Origin: Phyllobacterium myrsinacearum
Lineage (GTDB): Bacteria; Pseudomonadota; Alphaproteobacteria; Rhizobiales; Rhizobiaceae
Length of the DNA stretch: 64,000 nt
Reading direction: 5' to 3'
Assembly: GCF_014138285.1 (NCBI RefSeq)
Contig: NZ_JACGXN010000012.1
Span: 1 to 64,000 of the forward strand
The notes beneath the pieces are model-generated. The model was not told where the DNA came from, did no database searches, and saw only the letters and a list, made by a program, of their open reading frames with translations. Numbering within the stretch: the first letter of the stretch is position 1; each line of letters opens with the position of its first letter. A program made the position numbers and the translations under genes. Below, piece after piece: positions 16,354 through 25,368 of this stretch.

Positions 16354-17187
16354 ATGTTGATTGATACGCATCTCCACCTTATCGACCAGTCAGCCCTGCA
16401 CTATCCATGGCTATCCGGTGTCGAGGCACTCAACCGTGACTTTCTCTACGAGGATTATGCCCTTCAGGCCCGCCGCGCCGGAATAGTCCAGGCCCTGCAC
16501 ATGGAGGTGGACGTTGCTCCAGCCGAAATCCAGACGGAAATCGATTATGTTGCCGGGCTGTCGAAGCGCGAAAACAGCCTGATCGCCGGGGCAATTGCCG
16601 CATGCCGCCCAGAGGACGACGGCTTCGCGTCTTATCTTGAGCAGCAGAAAGCCAATTCATTTATCAAAGGTTTCCGCCGTATTCTGCATACCATGCCGGA
16701 TGAACTCTCCGAGGGCGCCCTCTTCCGCGAGAATATCGGACGCATTGGCGGCTCCGGCCTGACCTTCGATCTCTGTGTCTTGCCGCGCCAGATGGACAAG
16801 GCAATCGCTCTGGTTGATCTCGCGCCTGACGTGACGTTCATCCTCGATCACTGCGGCGTGCCCGATATCAAAGGCAATGATTTCGAGACATGGCACGGCA
16901 GGATCACGGAGATCGCCAAGCGGTCGAATGTCATCGCGAAAATCTCCGGCGTGGTCGCCTATGCCGACGGGCAATGGAGCGCCGCGACGCTGAAACCCTA
17001 TGTGCATCATGTCATAGACAGCTTCGGCTGGGACCGGATTGTCTGGGGCAGCGACTGGCCTGTCTGCACGCTGGGCGGCGGCCTTGCAACATGGGTCGCG
17101 GCAACCCATGCACTGCTGTCCGGATGCAGCGAGAGCGAAAAGACCAAGCTGTTTTCCGGCAATGCAAAGCGAGTGTGGAAGCTGTAG
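16354..17187 (+). CDS. L-fuconolactonase-like amidohydrolase
   Basis: 277 residues of the amidohydrolase_2 fold. Metal-site motif IDTHLHLID at the N-terminus, ILDHCGVPDI in the middle and WGSDWPVCTLGG near the end. Members next to fuconate dehydratase open L-fucono-1,5-lactone to L-fuconate. It is co-directional with the IclR gene and supplies the lactone-opening step missing from the minus-strand operon. A 2-pyrone-4,6-dicarboxylate hydrolase-like role is less likely given the context. Confidence 0.9.
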   Translation: MLIDTHLHLIDQSALHYPWLSGVEALNRDFLYEDYALQARRAGIVQALHMEVDVAPAEIQTEIDYVAGLSKRENSLIAGAIAACRPEDDGFASYLEQQKANSFIKGFRRILHTMPDELSEGALFRENIGRIGGSGLTFDLCVLPRQMDKAIALVDLAPDVTFILDHCGVPDIKGNDFETWHGRITEIAKRSNVIAKISGVVAYADGQWSAATLKPYVHHVIDSFGWDRIVWGSDWPVCTLGGGLATWVAATHALLSGCSESEKTKLFSGNAKRVWKL

Positions 17188-17202
17188 CTATCGGTTGTTT
17201 AT

Positions 17203-17234
17203 CACCCCCTCTGCCCGACAGGGCAGAGGGGGTG
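17203..17234. repeat. Perfect 32-bp palindrome related to family A repeats, possible terminator
   Basis: 14-bp arms (CACCCCCTCTGCCC and its exact complement) around GACA. The sequence matches the outer end of the family A repeats folded on itself. It begins 16 bases after the fuconolactonase stop and could act as a transcript terminator or 3' end stabiliser, though no long T run follows. Confidence 0.8.
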
Positions 17235-17325
17235 AATACTCCTCCCCGCCGTCAAAGCCCTTGCCTGCCAGCCCCATGCGCTTTACCTCTGCTACCAGGC
17301 ATCACAAACAATAGCGGGAGATACA

Positions 17326-19170
17326 ATGGCAGCGGAGCTTCACGGACCGGACCTTCTGAGTGCTGTCGTGCTTTTGGGTGCAGGCGTTATCGCTGTACCG
17401 GTCTTCAAGCGGCTCGGACTTGGCTCTGTCCTCGGCTACCTCGCTGCCGGACTGGTGATCGGACCCTTCGGTCTGAAATTCTTCTCCGACCCGCAGACGA
17501 TCCTGCATGTCGCCGAACTCGGCGTCGTCATGTTCCTGTTCATCATCGGCCTTGAAATGCAGCCGTCGCGGCTCTGGGGCCTGCGCAAGGAGATTTTCGG
17601 CCTTGGCGCCCTGCAGGTGGGTGTTTGCGCCCTGCTGCTCACCGGTGTCGGCATCGCTACCGGTTTTCCCGTTGCCATATCCTTTGTTGCCGGAGCCGGG
17701 TTCGTCCTGACCTCCACCGCCATCGTCATGCAGCTGCTGGAAGAGCGCGGCGAGATGTCAAGCACCAAGGGCCAGCGCATGGTCTCAATCCTGCTGCTTG
17801 AAGACCTCGCCATCGTTCCCCTCCTCGCCCTTGTCGCCTTTCTTGCACCGATAGCCGCCACTGACGCTCCGCCGACAGGGCTGCGCTGGATGGATATCGG
17901 CATCGGCGTTGGCGCTGTGGTCGGCCTAATCGTGGCAGGCCGTTACCTGCTCAACCCCCTCTTCGGCTTTCTCGCCCAATCCCGGGCGCGCGAAGTCATG
18001 ACCGCAGCAGCCCTGCTGGTCGTGCTCGGCGCAGCGCTGGTCATGCAGGTCAGCGGCCTCTCCATGGCGATGGGCGCTTTCCTTGCCGGCGTACTCCTGT
18101 CCGAATCCACCTTTCGGCACCAGCTTGAAGCCGATGTGGAACCCTTCCGCGGCATATTGCTGGGCCTGTTCTTTCTTGCGGTCGGCATGTCGCTTGATCT
18201 CAGCGTCGTCGCCGCAAACTGGCAGACTGTTCTTTTTTATGTCGTCGCCTTCATGGTGGTGAAGGCCATTGCGATCTACATCGTCGCCCGCCTGATGAAA
18301 TCCAGCCATTCGGAAGCGCTGGAGCGTGCCGTTGTCATGGCCCAGGGCGGCGAATTCGCCTTCGTGCTTTACTCCACCGCCACATCCGTCGGCATTCTCG
18401 ATGGCCGCGCCAACGCCATGCTGACGGCCATCATCATCATTTCCATGGTGCTGACCCCGATTGCCATCATCGGCCTGCGGTATATCCTGCCACGCGAAAA
18501 GCAATCTCTGGATGGTGTTGACGTGGCCGAGGGCCTGACCGGCAGTGTGCTCATCATCGGCTTTGGCCGGTTTGGCCAGATCGCCAGCCAGCCCCTGCTG
18601 ATACGCGGTGTCGACGTCTCGATTATCGACAATGACATCGAGATGATCCAGGCGGCCGCGGAATTCGGTTTCAAGGTCTATTACGGCGATGGCACACGTC
18701 TCGACATTCTGCATGCCGCCGGTGCGGGGCGTGCGCAGGCGGTCCTGATCTGCGTCGACAAGGCCGACACCAGTCTTGCCATCGCCCAGCATATCAAAGC
18801 GGAATATCCCCTCGTGCAGATCTATGCGCGCTCATTCGATCGTGGCAATACGCTGGCACTCATCAAGGCCGGTGTCGATTATCAGATCCGGGAGACATTC
18901 GAGTCCGCCCTGTCGTTCGGCGAAAACACGCTTGTCGGGCTTGGCGTTACGCCGGAGGAAGCCGCAGAAATCATCGAGGATGTGCGGCGGCGTGATGCGG
19001 ACCGCCTCGACCTGCAGCTTGCGGGTGGAATACGCGCTGGCAATGATCTGATGAAAGGCAATGCGCCGGTTCCCGGACCGCTGGTCAAACCACGCCAATC
19101 GGGACGAGCCCTGAGCGAGGAAACCGCGCGCGTACTGCCCGCCGCCCAAACGGCTGATACCGCAAACTGA
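17326..19170 (+). CDS. CPA2-family monovalent cation:proton antiporter with TrkA-N domain (KefB/YbaL type)
   Basis: 614 residues. The first ~390 residues are highly hydrophobic with about 12 membrane segments; then a Rossmann-type RCK domain begins at about 405 (GSVLIIGFGRFGQIASQPLL) with the second-strand acidic residues in VSIIDNDIEMIQ. The layout is that of K+/H+ antiporters of the Kef family, which exchange K+ for H+ across the inner membrane under nucleotide or glutathione control. Preceded by GGGAGAT. It is unrelated to the sugar cluster. The ion is inferred from the family. Confidence 0.92.
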   Translation: MAAELHGPDLLSAVVLLGAGVIAVPVFKRLGLGSVLGYLAAGLVIGPFGLKFFSDPQTILHVAELGVVMFLFIIGLEMQPSRLWGLRKEIFGLGALQVGVCALLLTGVGIATGFPVAISFVAGAGFVLTSTAIVMQLLEERGEMSSTKGQRMVSILLLEDLAIVPLLALVAFLAPIAATDAPPTGLRWMDIGIGVGAVVGLIVAGRYLLNPLFGFLAQSRAREVMTAAALLVVLGAALVMQVSGLSMAMGAFLAGVLLSESTFRHQLEADVEPFRGILLGLFFLAVGMSLDLSVVAANWQTVLFYVVAFMVVKAIAIYIVARLMKSSHSEALERAVVMAQGGEFAFVLYSTATSVGILDGRANAMLTAIIIISMVLTPIAIIGLRYILPREKQSLDGVDVAEGLTGSVLIIGFGRFGQIASQPLLIRGVDVSIIDNDIEMIQAAAEFGFKVYYGDGTRLDILHAAGAGRAQAVLICVDKADTSLAIAQHIKAEYPLVQIYARSFDRGNTLALIKAGVDYQIRETFESALSFGENTLVGLGVTPEEAAEIIEDVRRRDADRLDLQLAGGIRAGNDLMKGNAPVPGPLVKPRQSGRALSEETARVLPAAQTADTAN

Positions 19171-19192
19171 CTGTCAATAAGGAGGAAACACA

Positions 19193-19744
19193 ATGGCTGA
19201 AACGGATCAGGCGATCATCGACGGCATCGTGAGCTTCTGGCGCAAGGCCGGACCCGATGCCTGGTTCAAAAAGGATGAGGCGTTTGATGAAACATTCCGC
19301 CAGACCTTTCTCGACAGGCATTTTGCTGCCGCCCGCCGCGAGTATGACAGCTGGACCGAAACCGCCGAAGGGGCGCTGGCCCTGATGATCCTGCTCGACC
19401 AGTTTCCGCGCAATTGCTTTCGCGGCACCGGCCACATGTATGCAACGGATTCACTTGCCCGCCACTATGCAGGGGAAGTACTCGAGAAGGGGCATGACAT
19501 TTCCCTCGAGCCGTCGGTGCGCGGCTTTCTCTATCTCCCGTTCATGCATTCGGAGAACATCGACGAACAACTGCGCTGCGTGAAACTCTATACGGCATCA
19601 GCACCGAGCCAACTGGAATGGGCGGAAGACCACTACAACATTATTCGCCAATTTGGCCGGTTTCCCCACCGCAATGCCATTCTCGGGCGCAAATCCACGC
19701 CGGAAGAACAGGCATTCCTCGATGCTGGCGGCTTCGCCGGATAG
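19193..19744 (+). CDS. DUF924 family protein
   Basis: 183 residues, a normal length for DUF924. The family patterns are visible: the start IVSFWRKAGPDAWFKKDEAFDETFRQTFL, then ALALMILLDQFPRNCFRGTGHMYATDS, and the C-terminal GRFPHRNAILGR with LDAGGFAG. The fold is all-helical and the function is not established. A strong AAGGAGG precedes the ATG, and it follows the antiporter by 22 bases, so they may be co-transcribed. Confidence 0.93.
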   Translation: MAETDQAIIDGIVSFWRKAGPDAWFKKDEAFDETFRQTFLDRHFAAARREYDSWTETAEGALALMILLDQFPRNCFRGTGHMYATDSLARHYAGEVLEKGHDISLEPSVRGFLYLPFMHSENIDEQLRCVKLYTASAPSQLEWAEDHYNIIRQFGRFPHRNAILGRKSTPEEQAFLDAGGFAG

Positions 19745-20086
19745 GCAGATTTCCTGTCTGCCCGCTGAATTTTCGCCATATCCTCTTGAACGGGGCCTTG
19801 CAGACTGCCATTATAAGCGCATCTGGCAGCCGTAAATTTCACCAATGACGCCAGTCAAACAGGGACTGACCGCGCATCAATGCCGGACGAACAATCTGAA
19901 GAGCCTCCAAGTCCGGACTTGCGAAGCAAGCTGACTCTGCACACGCAGCGTCAGCAACAACTCCCGTTCATCTCCCCAAAATCTGATTTGGCCTGCATCG
20001 CAGGCGGATTTGCGCTGTCTTCTTCAGCCGCATCCGCACGTGATGTTGCGCCCTAACTATATTTCTTAGAAGGAACCGACTTCCCA
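19745..20086 (+). other. Non-coding leader before the TerC-family gene
   Basis: 342 bases with no convincing gene. It holds several short perfect hairpins: CAAGTCCGGACTTG (19908-19921), CTTGC-GAA-GCAAG (19918-19930) and GCCTGC-ATC-GCAGGC (19991-20005). TerC-family genes elsewhere can be controlled by manganese riboswitches (yybP-ykoY), but I do not see that family's conserved core here. Confidence 0.5.
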
Positions 20087-21652
20087 ATGGAATGGATTGC
20101 CGACCCCAATGCCTGGATTGGTCTCGCCACGCTGATCGTGCTCGAGATCGTACTCGGGATCGACAACCTTGTCTTCATCGCCATCCTCGCCGACAAGCTG
20201 CCGCCGAGCCAGCGCAACCGCGCCCGTCTGGTCGGCCTTTCGCTGGCGCTGATCATGCGCCTGCTGCTGCTCGCTTCCATTTCCTGGGTGGTAACGTTGA
20301 CGACGCCGCTCTTCAGCGTCGCAGGTTTCGGCTTCTCCGGACGTGACCTTATTCTGATTGTTGGCGGTCTGTTCCTGCTGTTCAAAGGCACGATGGAGCT
20401 GCACGAACGCCTTGAAGGGCATATGTCGGCCAAGGAATCCAATACCGCCCATGCGGTGTTCTGGCAGGTCATTGCCCAGATCGTCGTTCTCGATGCCGTC
20501 TTCTCGCTCGACAGCGTGATCACCGCCGTTGGCATGGTCAAGTATCTGGAAGTCATGATGATCGCCGTCGTGATCGCCGTGGGCGTCATGATGCTTGCTT
20601 CCAAACCGCTGATGAACTTTGTCAGCCGCCATCCGACCGTGGTGATCCTGTGTCTCGGCTTCCTCATGATGATCGGCTTCAGTCTGATCGTCGAAGGTTT
20701 TGGCTTCCATATTCCGAAGGGCTACCTCTACGCCGCCATCGGCTTCTCGGTTCTGATCGAGGCTGCCAACCAGCTGGGACGGCGCAACCGCGACAAGCGC
20801 ATCACATCGATGGATCTGCGCGACCGGACAGCCGGTGCGGTCTTGCGCCTCCTCGGCGGCGGCCGTTCCGGCGATGCGAGCCATCATTCGGACGCGCTGG
20901 ATGTGATCGCCGAGCAGACCGCCGCGGGTGAGGTCTTCCATCCGGAAGAAAAGGAGATGATCCGCGGTGTGCTCGATCTGGTCGAGCGGCCCGTGCGTTC
21001 GATCATGTCACCGCGCAACGAGGTCGAATGGCTCGACCTTGACGAGACAAACGAAGAGTTGCTGGCGGAAATCCGGACGCTCACCCACAGCCGGGTGGTG
21101 CTGGCTCACGGGCGTGTCGACGAGTTTGTCGGCGTCGCCCTGACCAAGGATCTGCTGTTCGCCATTCTCGATGGCGGCAAGATCGACTGGGAAAAAGTAA
21201 CCCGCCAGCCATTGATCCTGCACGAGAATGCCAATGTATTGCGCGTGATGGAGCAATTGCGCGGAACGACGGTGCAGATGGCGATCGTTCTCGATGAACA
21301 TGGCTCGTTTGAAGGTGTTGTCACGCCGACGGATATTCTCGAAGCAATCGCCGGCGACTTCCCCGACGAAGGCGACGAAAGCCCGATCCTCGAACGGTCA
21401 GACGATGGCAGCATGGTCGTGGACGCTTATATAGACATCCGCCGTCTCGGTGGTCTGATCGAACGTGATCTGGTCGACGATGGCGACCGCTACACGACGC
21501 TTGCCGGTTATATCCTGTGGAATCTCGGCCACATTCCCGCCCAGGGCGAGAAGCTGAAAGTGGATGATTACGAGTACGAGATCGTTGAAATGGATGGCCG
21601 CAACATAGGCAAGGTGCGGATATCACCGACCGAGACCGCCGCCTATATCTAG
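20087..21652 (+). CDS. TerC-family membrane protein with CBS pair and CorC/HlyC domain
   Basis: 521 residues. About 1-215 is a TerC-type membrane domain with the acidic motifs [14 protein letters not shown] and [15 protein letters not shown] linker rich in charge follows, then a CBS pair at about 295-425 ([39 protein letters not shown]) and a C-terminal CorC/HlyC domain at about 440-520. This is the YegH/YoaE architecture. TerC proteins are implicated in metal (Mn2+) export and the C-terminal part occurs in magnesium/cobalt efflux proteins. It is monocistronic. Confidence 0.92.
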   Translation: MEWIADPNAWIGLATLIVLEIVLGIDNLVFIAILADKLPPSQRNRARLVGLSLALIMRLLLLASISWVVTLTTPLFSVAGFGFSGRDLILIVGGLFLLFKGTMELHERLEGHMSAKESNTAHAVFWQVIAQIVVLDAVFSLDSVITAVGMVKYLEVMMIAVVIAVGVMMLASKPLMNFVSRHPTVVILCLGFLMMIGFSLIVEGFGFHIPKGYLYAAIGFSVLIEAANQLGRRNRDKRITSMDLRDRTAGAVLRLLGGGRSGDASHHSDALDVIAEQTAAGEVFHPEEKEMIRGVLDLVERPVRSIMSPRNEVEWLDLDETNEELLAEIRTLTHSRVVLAHGRVDEFVGVALTKDLLFAILDGGKIDWEKVTRQPLILHENANVLRVMEQLRGTTVQMAIVLDEHGSFEGVVTPTDILEAIAGDFPDEGDESPILERSDDGSMVVDAYIDIRRLGGLIERDLVDDGDRYTTLAGYILWNLGHIPAQGEKLKVDDYEYEIVEMDGRNIGKVRISPTETAAYI

Positions 21653-21683
21653 GGTCAGGACCCATTAATCCGTGTCAAAAAAT

Positions 21684-21715
21684 ATTCCCGCCCCGGCTGA
21701 CCCCGGAGCGGGAAT
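21684..21715 (-). terminator. Rho-independent terminator of the cobW-like gene
   Basis: On the minus strand, ATTCCCGCTCCGG pairs with CCGGGGCGGGAAT (one mismatch) and is followed by ATTTTTTGA. It lies 110 bases downstream of the CobW-like stop codon. Confidence 0.8.
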
Positions 21716-21824
21716 GGAACATCGTTCGAAAACACAACCCGATGGATTTGGCCTATCGTCCCAACGGTGGAATCGTCGCATTATCGTTCAATATCCAGCG
21801 ATAAACCCATTAATCCGGCCGAAA

Positions 21825-23045
21825 TCAGGCGGCCTGCCGCACCCAGCTCGGGAACGGGTCAAACAGATCTTCCCACTTGCCCGGTGTGAATTCATCGGCA
21901 TCCACCAGACAGGCATCGAGTTGCGCCCGCAGATGCACCTCATTCATCGGGTCCATACCGATGAAGACAATCTCCTGCCGCCGGTCACCCCAGATCTTGT
22001 GCAGATAAGGCTTCATGGATTTCAGCCACTCCGGGTGCTCCGGCCAGCGGTTGCGCGGGATCGATGACCACCAGAGGCCGCGTTTTTCCGCCCGCACCAG
22101 CGCACCGGCCTGGCTGAGTTCACCGACATAGTCCGGCCGCGTCGCCAGCCAGAAAAAACCTTTGGAGCGGACAACCCCCGGCCAGTTCTTGTCGAGAAAT
22201 GCCTGGAACTTCTGAGGGTCAAAGGGGCGCCGTTCCCGGTAAACGAAAGAACGAACACCATATTCCTCGGTCTCCGGCACATGATCGGCAAAGCCGTTCA
22301 GCTCCTTGAACCAGAGCGGGTGTTCCTGTGCCTTGTCGAAATCGAACAGGCCGGTATTGAGCACCTCGTTAAGCGGCACATCGGCAAAGTCCGTCTCGAT
22401 CAGCTTTGCATCGGGATTGAGTGCCCGGATGATCTTGCGCGCCAGATCGCGGTCATACAGGGACGAATCGGAAATCTTGTTGAGGATGATGACATCGGCA
22501 AACTCGATCTGGTCGACAAGCAGATCCACCAGCGTCCGGTTGTCGGCATCACCCAGCGATTCACCCCGGTCCCTCAGAAAATCCGCCGAGGCATAATCCT
22601 TCAGGAGATTGGCCGCATCGACAACGGTCACCATCGTATCGAGCTTGGCCACATCGGACAGACTGCGACCATTTTCATCGCGGAAATCAAAGGTCGAGGC
22701 CACGGGCAAAGGTTCGGAAATACCGGTCGATTCAATCAGCAGATAATCAAAGCGCCCCTGCTTTGCCAAGGCTTCGACCTCTTGCAGAAGGTCGTCGCGC
22801 AATGTGCAGCAGATGCAGCCATTGGTCATTTCAACCAGCTGTTCGTCCGTGCGCGAAAGGTTGGCGCCGCCGTCGCGTACAAGCGCGGCGTCGATATTCA
22901 CCTCGCTCATATCGTTGACGATGACGGCGACACGCCGCCCTTCACGGTTGTTGAGAATGTGATTGAGCAGGGTGGTCTTGCCGGCTCCGAGAAATCCGGA
23001 GAGAACCGTAACAGGAAGGCGGTTGAGTATGGCTGTGTTTTGCAT
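21825..23045 (-). CDS. CobW/COG0523 family GTP-binding zinc metallochaperone
   Basis: 406 residues from ATG 23045 (after GAGGGC). Walker [16 protein letters not shown], the metal-binding CICC of [23 protein letters not shown], the G4 motif ILNKISD, and a C-terminal CobW_C domain. COG0523 proteins under Zur control (ZagA/YciC type) move zinc to client enzymes when zinc is scarce. Its place after aztD in a Zur-box transcription unit supports a zinc role rather than cobalamin synthesis. A hairpin with a T run stands between aztD and this gene. Confidence 0.92.
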   Translation of the reverse strand: MQNTAILNRLPVTVLSGFLGAGKTTLLNHILNNREGRRVAVIVNDMSEVNIDAALVRDGGANLSRTDEQLVEMTNGCICCTLRDDLLQEVEALAKQGRFDYLLIESTGISEPLPVASTFDFRDENGRSLSDVAKLDTMVTVVDAANLLKDYASADFLRDRGESLGDADNRTLVDLLVDQIEFADVIILNKISDSSLYDRDLARKIIRALNPDAKLIETDFADVPLNEVLNTGLFDFDKAQEHPLWFKELNGFADHVPETEEYGVRSFVYRERRPFDPQKFQAFLDKNWPGVVRSKGFFWLATRPDYVGELSQAGALVRAEKRGLWWSSIPRNRWPEHPEWLKSMKPYLHKIWGDRRQEIVFIGMDPMNEVHLRAQLDACLVDADEFTPGKWEDLFDPFPSWVRQAA

Positions 23046-23067
23046 GGCTATTGCCCTCAAAAAATGA

Positions 23068-23086
23068 CCTGTCCCTGAAGGACAGG
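23068..23086 (-). terminator. Hairpin with T run between aztD and the cobW-like gene
   Basis: On the minus strand CCTGTCC pairs perfectly with GGACAGG around a 5-base loop, followed by TCATTTTTTGAGGG, where GAGGG is the ribosome binding site of the next gene. It may act as a partial terminator that lowers the level of the downstream GTPase relative to aztD. Confidence 0.65.
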
Positions 23087-23096
23087 CCAGATAAAA

Positions 23097-24302
23097 TCAG
23101 TCGTGAACTTCGCCAGAGCCGCCAACGGCCACGACATTGAAAGGTTTGCCTTCGAGCGCGATTTCGCGGTCCTTCTCGAATGCGGCCGCCTTGATCACGT
23201 GCAGGCGGCTCTTCAGCGGATCGCTGACAATGATTTCATCACCGGCAACGGCAATGCGCGGCCGCGGCAGGCTCCAGTGACCGTCCATGCTGTAGGGCTC
23301 TGTCAGCGGGATCGACTTTTCGATTTTGGCGGTAATGACGTTCAGCTGATGCAGCTGGCCATCCTCGGTGAAGATGTAGGCGAACCGCGGGCGCGACGAA
23401 TCCACGGCAAAATGCACGCGGCGCGCGGGCAGTTCGATCCGGCGGAACGGTTCAGCATTACCCGGCTCCACCAGTACGACCGCCTGCTGACCGTAATTGC
23501 CCAGGAAATATTGCAGGCCTTTGCCACCCAGAAGCGTGGTGATCTTTCCATCCGGCAGCGATGCCGAATAGGCGAGATGCTTGATCTCGGGCGCATCAGA
23601 ACCGGATGTCACCAGAAGCAGCCCGGTCTTGCAGGCAATGGCCAGAATATTGCCGGATGATGCTTCCCCGTGCAGGTCAGGGCATGCATGCAGCGAGCCG
23701 ATCGGATAGCCGTCGCCGCCGAGAACCTTGATCCCGATGGGGAGTTCGTCCACCGGCTTTTCCGGATGCGGCTCCGTTACCAGAACCGTGTCGCCAAAGG
23801 CGATGGCCACGCCGTGATGCGGTGAAGCCAGCTTGATACTGCGAATGTCGTTCTTGCCCGTGAGAATATCTTTCTCCCTGACAACCTTGACCACGCCGTC
23901 GCCATCAAAGAACTGGGCGATACTGCCGTTGTGATCGACGAAATGCGAAGGCCGCTGGCCTTCCAGTTTCAGATCGAGCAGCTTCGGCGCCTCCACCTTG
24001 AGATCACCATGGGCACCATGGTCCTCAACGGAAATCCCGGTCGACAGGATTGCCACCTCGCCGCCATCCCGCTGCACGGCGAAGATCGATTTTCCGCTAT
24101 CGGAAAGCGACAGGCCCGCCGGCGCCTTCACCTTGAACGTGTCGGTGATTTTGCCCGTCTGCGGGTCAAGCACCCGGACGGTCGGCTCCACATGGTCCGA
24201 GACGAAAACGCGCCAGGCGGTCTGCTCGTTGGCCATTGCAGGCAAGGCGGCAAAGCCAAAGACCATGGCGAGGGGCAACACTTTTTTCAGATGTCGTGAC
24301 AT
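23097..24302 (-). CDS. aztD: Periplasmic zinc metallochaperone AztD-like
   Basis: 401 residues from ATG 24302, with a signal peptide (MSRHLKKVLPLAMVFGFAAL, cleavage after PAMA). The mature protein is a beta-propeller-like sequence with repeated strand patterns such as VRVLDPQTGKITDTFKV and a His-containing loop VEDHGAHGDLKVEA. In Paracoccus AztD hands zinc to the binding protein AztC in the periplasm; the neighbouring aztABC genes support the same role. It has its own Zur box 41 bases upstream and a terminator separates it from aztC. Confidence 0.88.
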   Translation of the reverse strand: MSRHLKKVLPLAMVFGFAALPAMANEQTAWRVFVSDHVEPTVRVLDPQTGKITDTFKVKAPAGLSLSDSGKSIFAVQRDGGEVAILSTGISVEDHGAHGDLKVEAPKLLDLKLEGQRPSHFVDHNGSIAQFFDGDGVVKVVREKDILTGKNDIRSIKLASPHHGVAIAFGDTVLVTEPHPEKPVDELPIGIKVLGGDGYPIGSLHACPDLHGEASSGNILAIACKTGLLLVTSGSDAPEIKHLAYSASLPDGKITTLLGGKGLQYFLGNYGQQAVVLVEPGNAEPFRRIELPARRVHFAVDSSRPRFAYIFTEDGQLHQLNVITAKIEKSIPLTEPYSMDGHWSLPRPRIAVAGDEIIVSDPLKSRLHVIKAAAFEKDREIALEGKPFNVVAVGGSGEVHD

Positions 24303-24342
24303 GCTTGTTCCTTCATGCGTCGTAGGAGTCCTGCGTATATAA

Positions 24343-24357
24343 TGTAATAACATTACA
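24343..24357 (-). promoter_or_regulatory. Zur box before aztD
   Basis: On the minus strand the 15-mer TGTAATGTTATTACA has 6-bp inverted arms around a 3-base centre. It differs by one base from the box at 27152-27166 and matches the form of Zur sites in alphaproteobacteria. It lies 41 bases before the aztD start, so aztD and the CobW-like gene can be induced separately from aztABC. Confidence 0.88.
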
Positions 24358-24369
24358 TCAATGCCAATG

Positions 24370-24398
24370 AAAAAAGCGGAGTCGTCCCCCGCTTTTTC
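24370..24398 (-). terminator. Terminator of aztABC
   Basis: On the minus strand AAAAAGCGG pairs with CCGCTTTTTT across a loop, 12 bases after the aztC stop and directly before the Zur box of aztD. The T-rich 3' arm supports intrinsic termination. Confidence 0.75.
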
Positions 24399-24410
24399 CA
24401 ATTCGGTCGA

Positions 24411-25346
24411 TCAGCTGCCGATAATGGCTTTTTTGAACGCGCTGATATTATGGTGCATCATGTCGATATAGGTGCTGGCACCTTCGCTCGGCTCGGAAAG
24501 GGCATCGGAAAACAGCGTACCGCCAACCTTCAATTTGGTCTCGCTGGCAATCTGCTCAATCAGCCGTGGATTGGTGATGTTCTCAACGAAGATCGCGGAT
24601 GCCTTGTCTTCCTTGACCTGTTTGATCAGCGCGACGACATCGGCAGCGGATGGTTCCGCATCAGTCGACAGGCCTTCAGGGGCAAGGAACTTCAGCCCAT
24701 AGGCATGTTCGAAATAGCCGAACGCATCATGTGAAGTGATGATCAGGCGCTTGGATTCCGGGATCGCAGCAATACCGGCCTTCACATCGATCTCGGTCTG
24801 ATCAAGCTTCTTCGTATAGTCCGCGCCATTCTTCTTGAACGTATCGCAATTCGCCTTGTCGGCACTGCAGAAGGCGTCAACGATATTCTTGACGTAAATC
24901 TTGGCGTTGGCGATCGACTGGAACGCGTGCGGATCAAAGGCACCATGATCATGGTGCTCGGCGCCGGCCTCGGCATGACCTTCTTCCTCTTCCTGTGCCT
25001 TCAGGGGCTCGACACCCTTGGTCAGCTCGACAATGGTCGCCTTTGTACCGCTGGCTTCAACCAGACGCGGCAGGAAGCCTTCAAATCCGAGACCGTTGAC
25101 CAGAACGACATCAGCTTTTGCCAGCGCGGCCGCATCCGATGGCTTGGGCTCATAGACATGGCTGTCGCCGTTCGGGCCAACCAGATTGACGAGCGAAATC
25201 TTGTCGCCGCCGACATTTTTGGCAAAATCCTCGATGATCGAGAAACTTGAAACCACCTTCAACTCAGCAGCAAAAGCGGCGGATGAACCCGCGCCAAGTA
25301 ACAGTATAACATTCAAGGCCGTAGCAAGTTTGAGAGCTTTGCGCAT
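24411..25346 (-). CDS. aztC: Zinc ABC transporter substrate-binding protein (AztC/ZnuA)
   Basis: 311 residues with a signal peptide (MRKALKLATALNVILLLGAG, cleavage near AFAA). Cluster A-I metal-binding protein: a His in GDSHVYEPKPSD, an acidic/His-rich flexible loop EEEEGHAEAGAEHHDHG, another His in DPHAFQSI, and the His and Asp of ITSHDAFGYF and LFSDALS. It captures Zn2+ in the periplasm and delivers it to the AztB permease. It follows the permease gene by 22 bases. Confidence 0.93.
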   Translation of the reverse strand: MRKALKLATALNVILLLGAGSSAAFAAELKVVSSFSIIEDFAKNVGGDKISLVNLVGPNGDSHVYEPKPSDAAALAKADVVLVNGLGFEGFLPRLVEASGTKATIVELTKGVEPLKAQEEEEGHAEAGAEHHDHGAFDPHAFQSIANAKIYVKNIVDAFCSADKANCDTFKKNGADYTKKLDQTEIDVKAGIAAIPESKRLIITSHDAFGYFEHAYGLKFLAPEGLSTDAEPSAADVVALIKQVKEDKASAIFVENITNPRLIEQIASETKLKVGGTLFSDALSEPSEGASTYIDMMHHNISAFKKAIIGS

Positions 25347-25368
25347 TGGTAGTCTCCTTTGTCTAGGT

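Noticed and set aside
17926..18792. 288-codon minus-strand frame in the antiporter gene
   Set aside because: His/Asp/Gly-rich composition typical of the reverse of membrane-protein codons; no ribosome site or motif.
20053..20941. Two long minus-strand frames opposite the TerC gene
   Set aside because: Shadows of the TerC membrane domain, which has clear conserved acidic motifs on the plus strand.
22022..23078. Plus-strand open frames opposite the CobW-like gene
   Set aside because: Shadows; the minus strand has Walker A, CICC and NKxD motifs in one frame.
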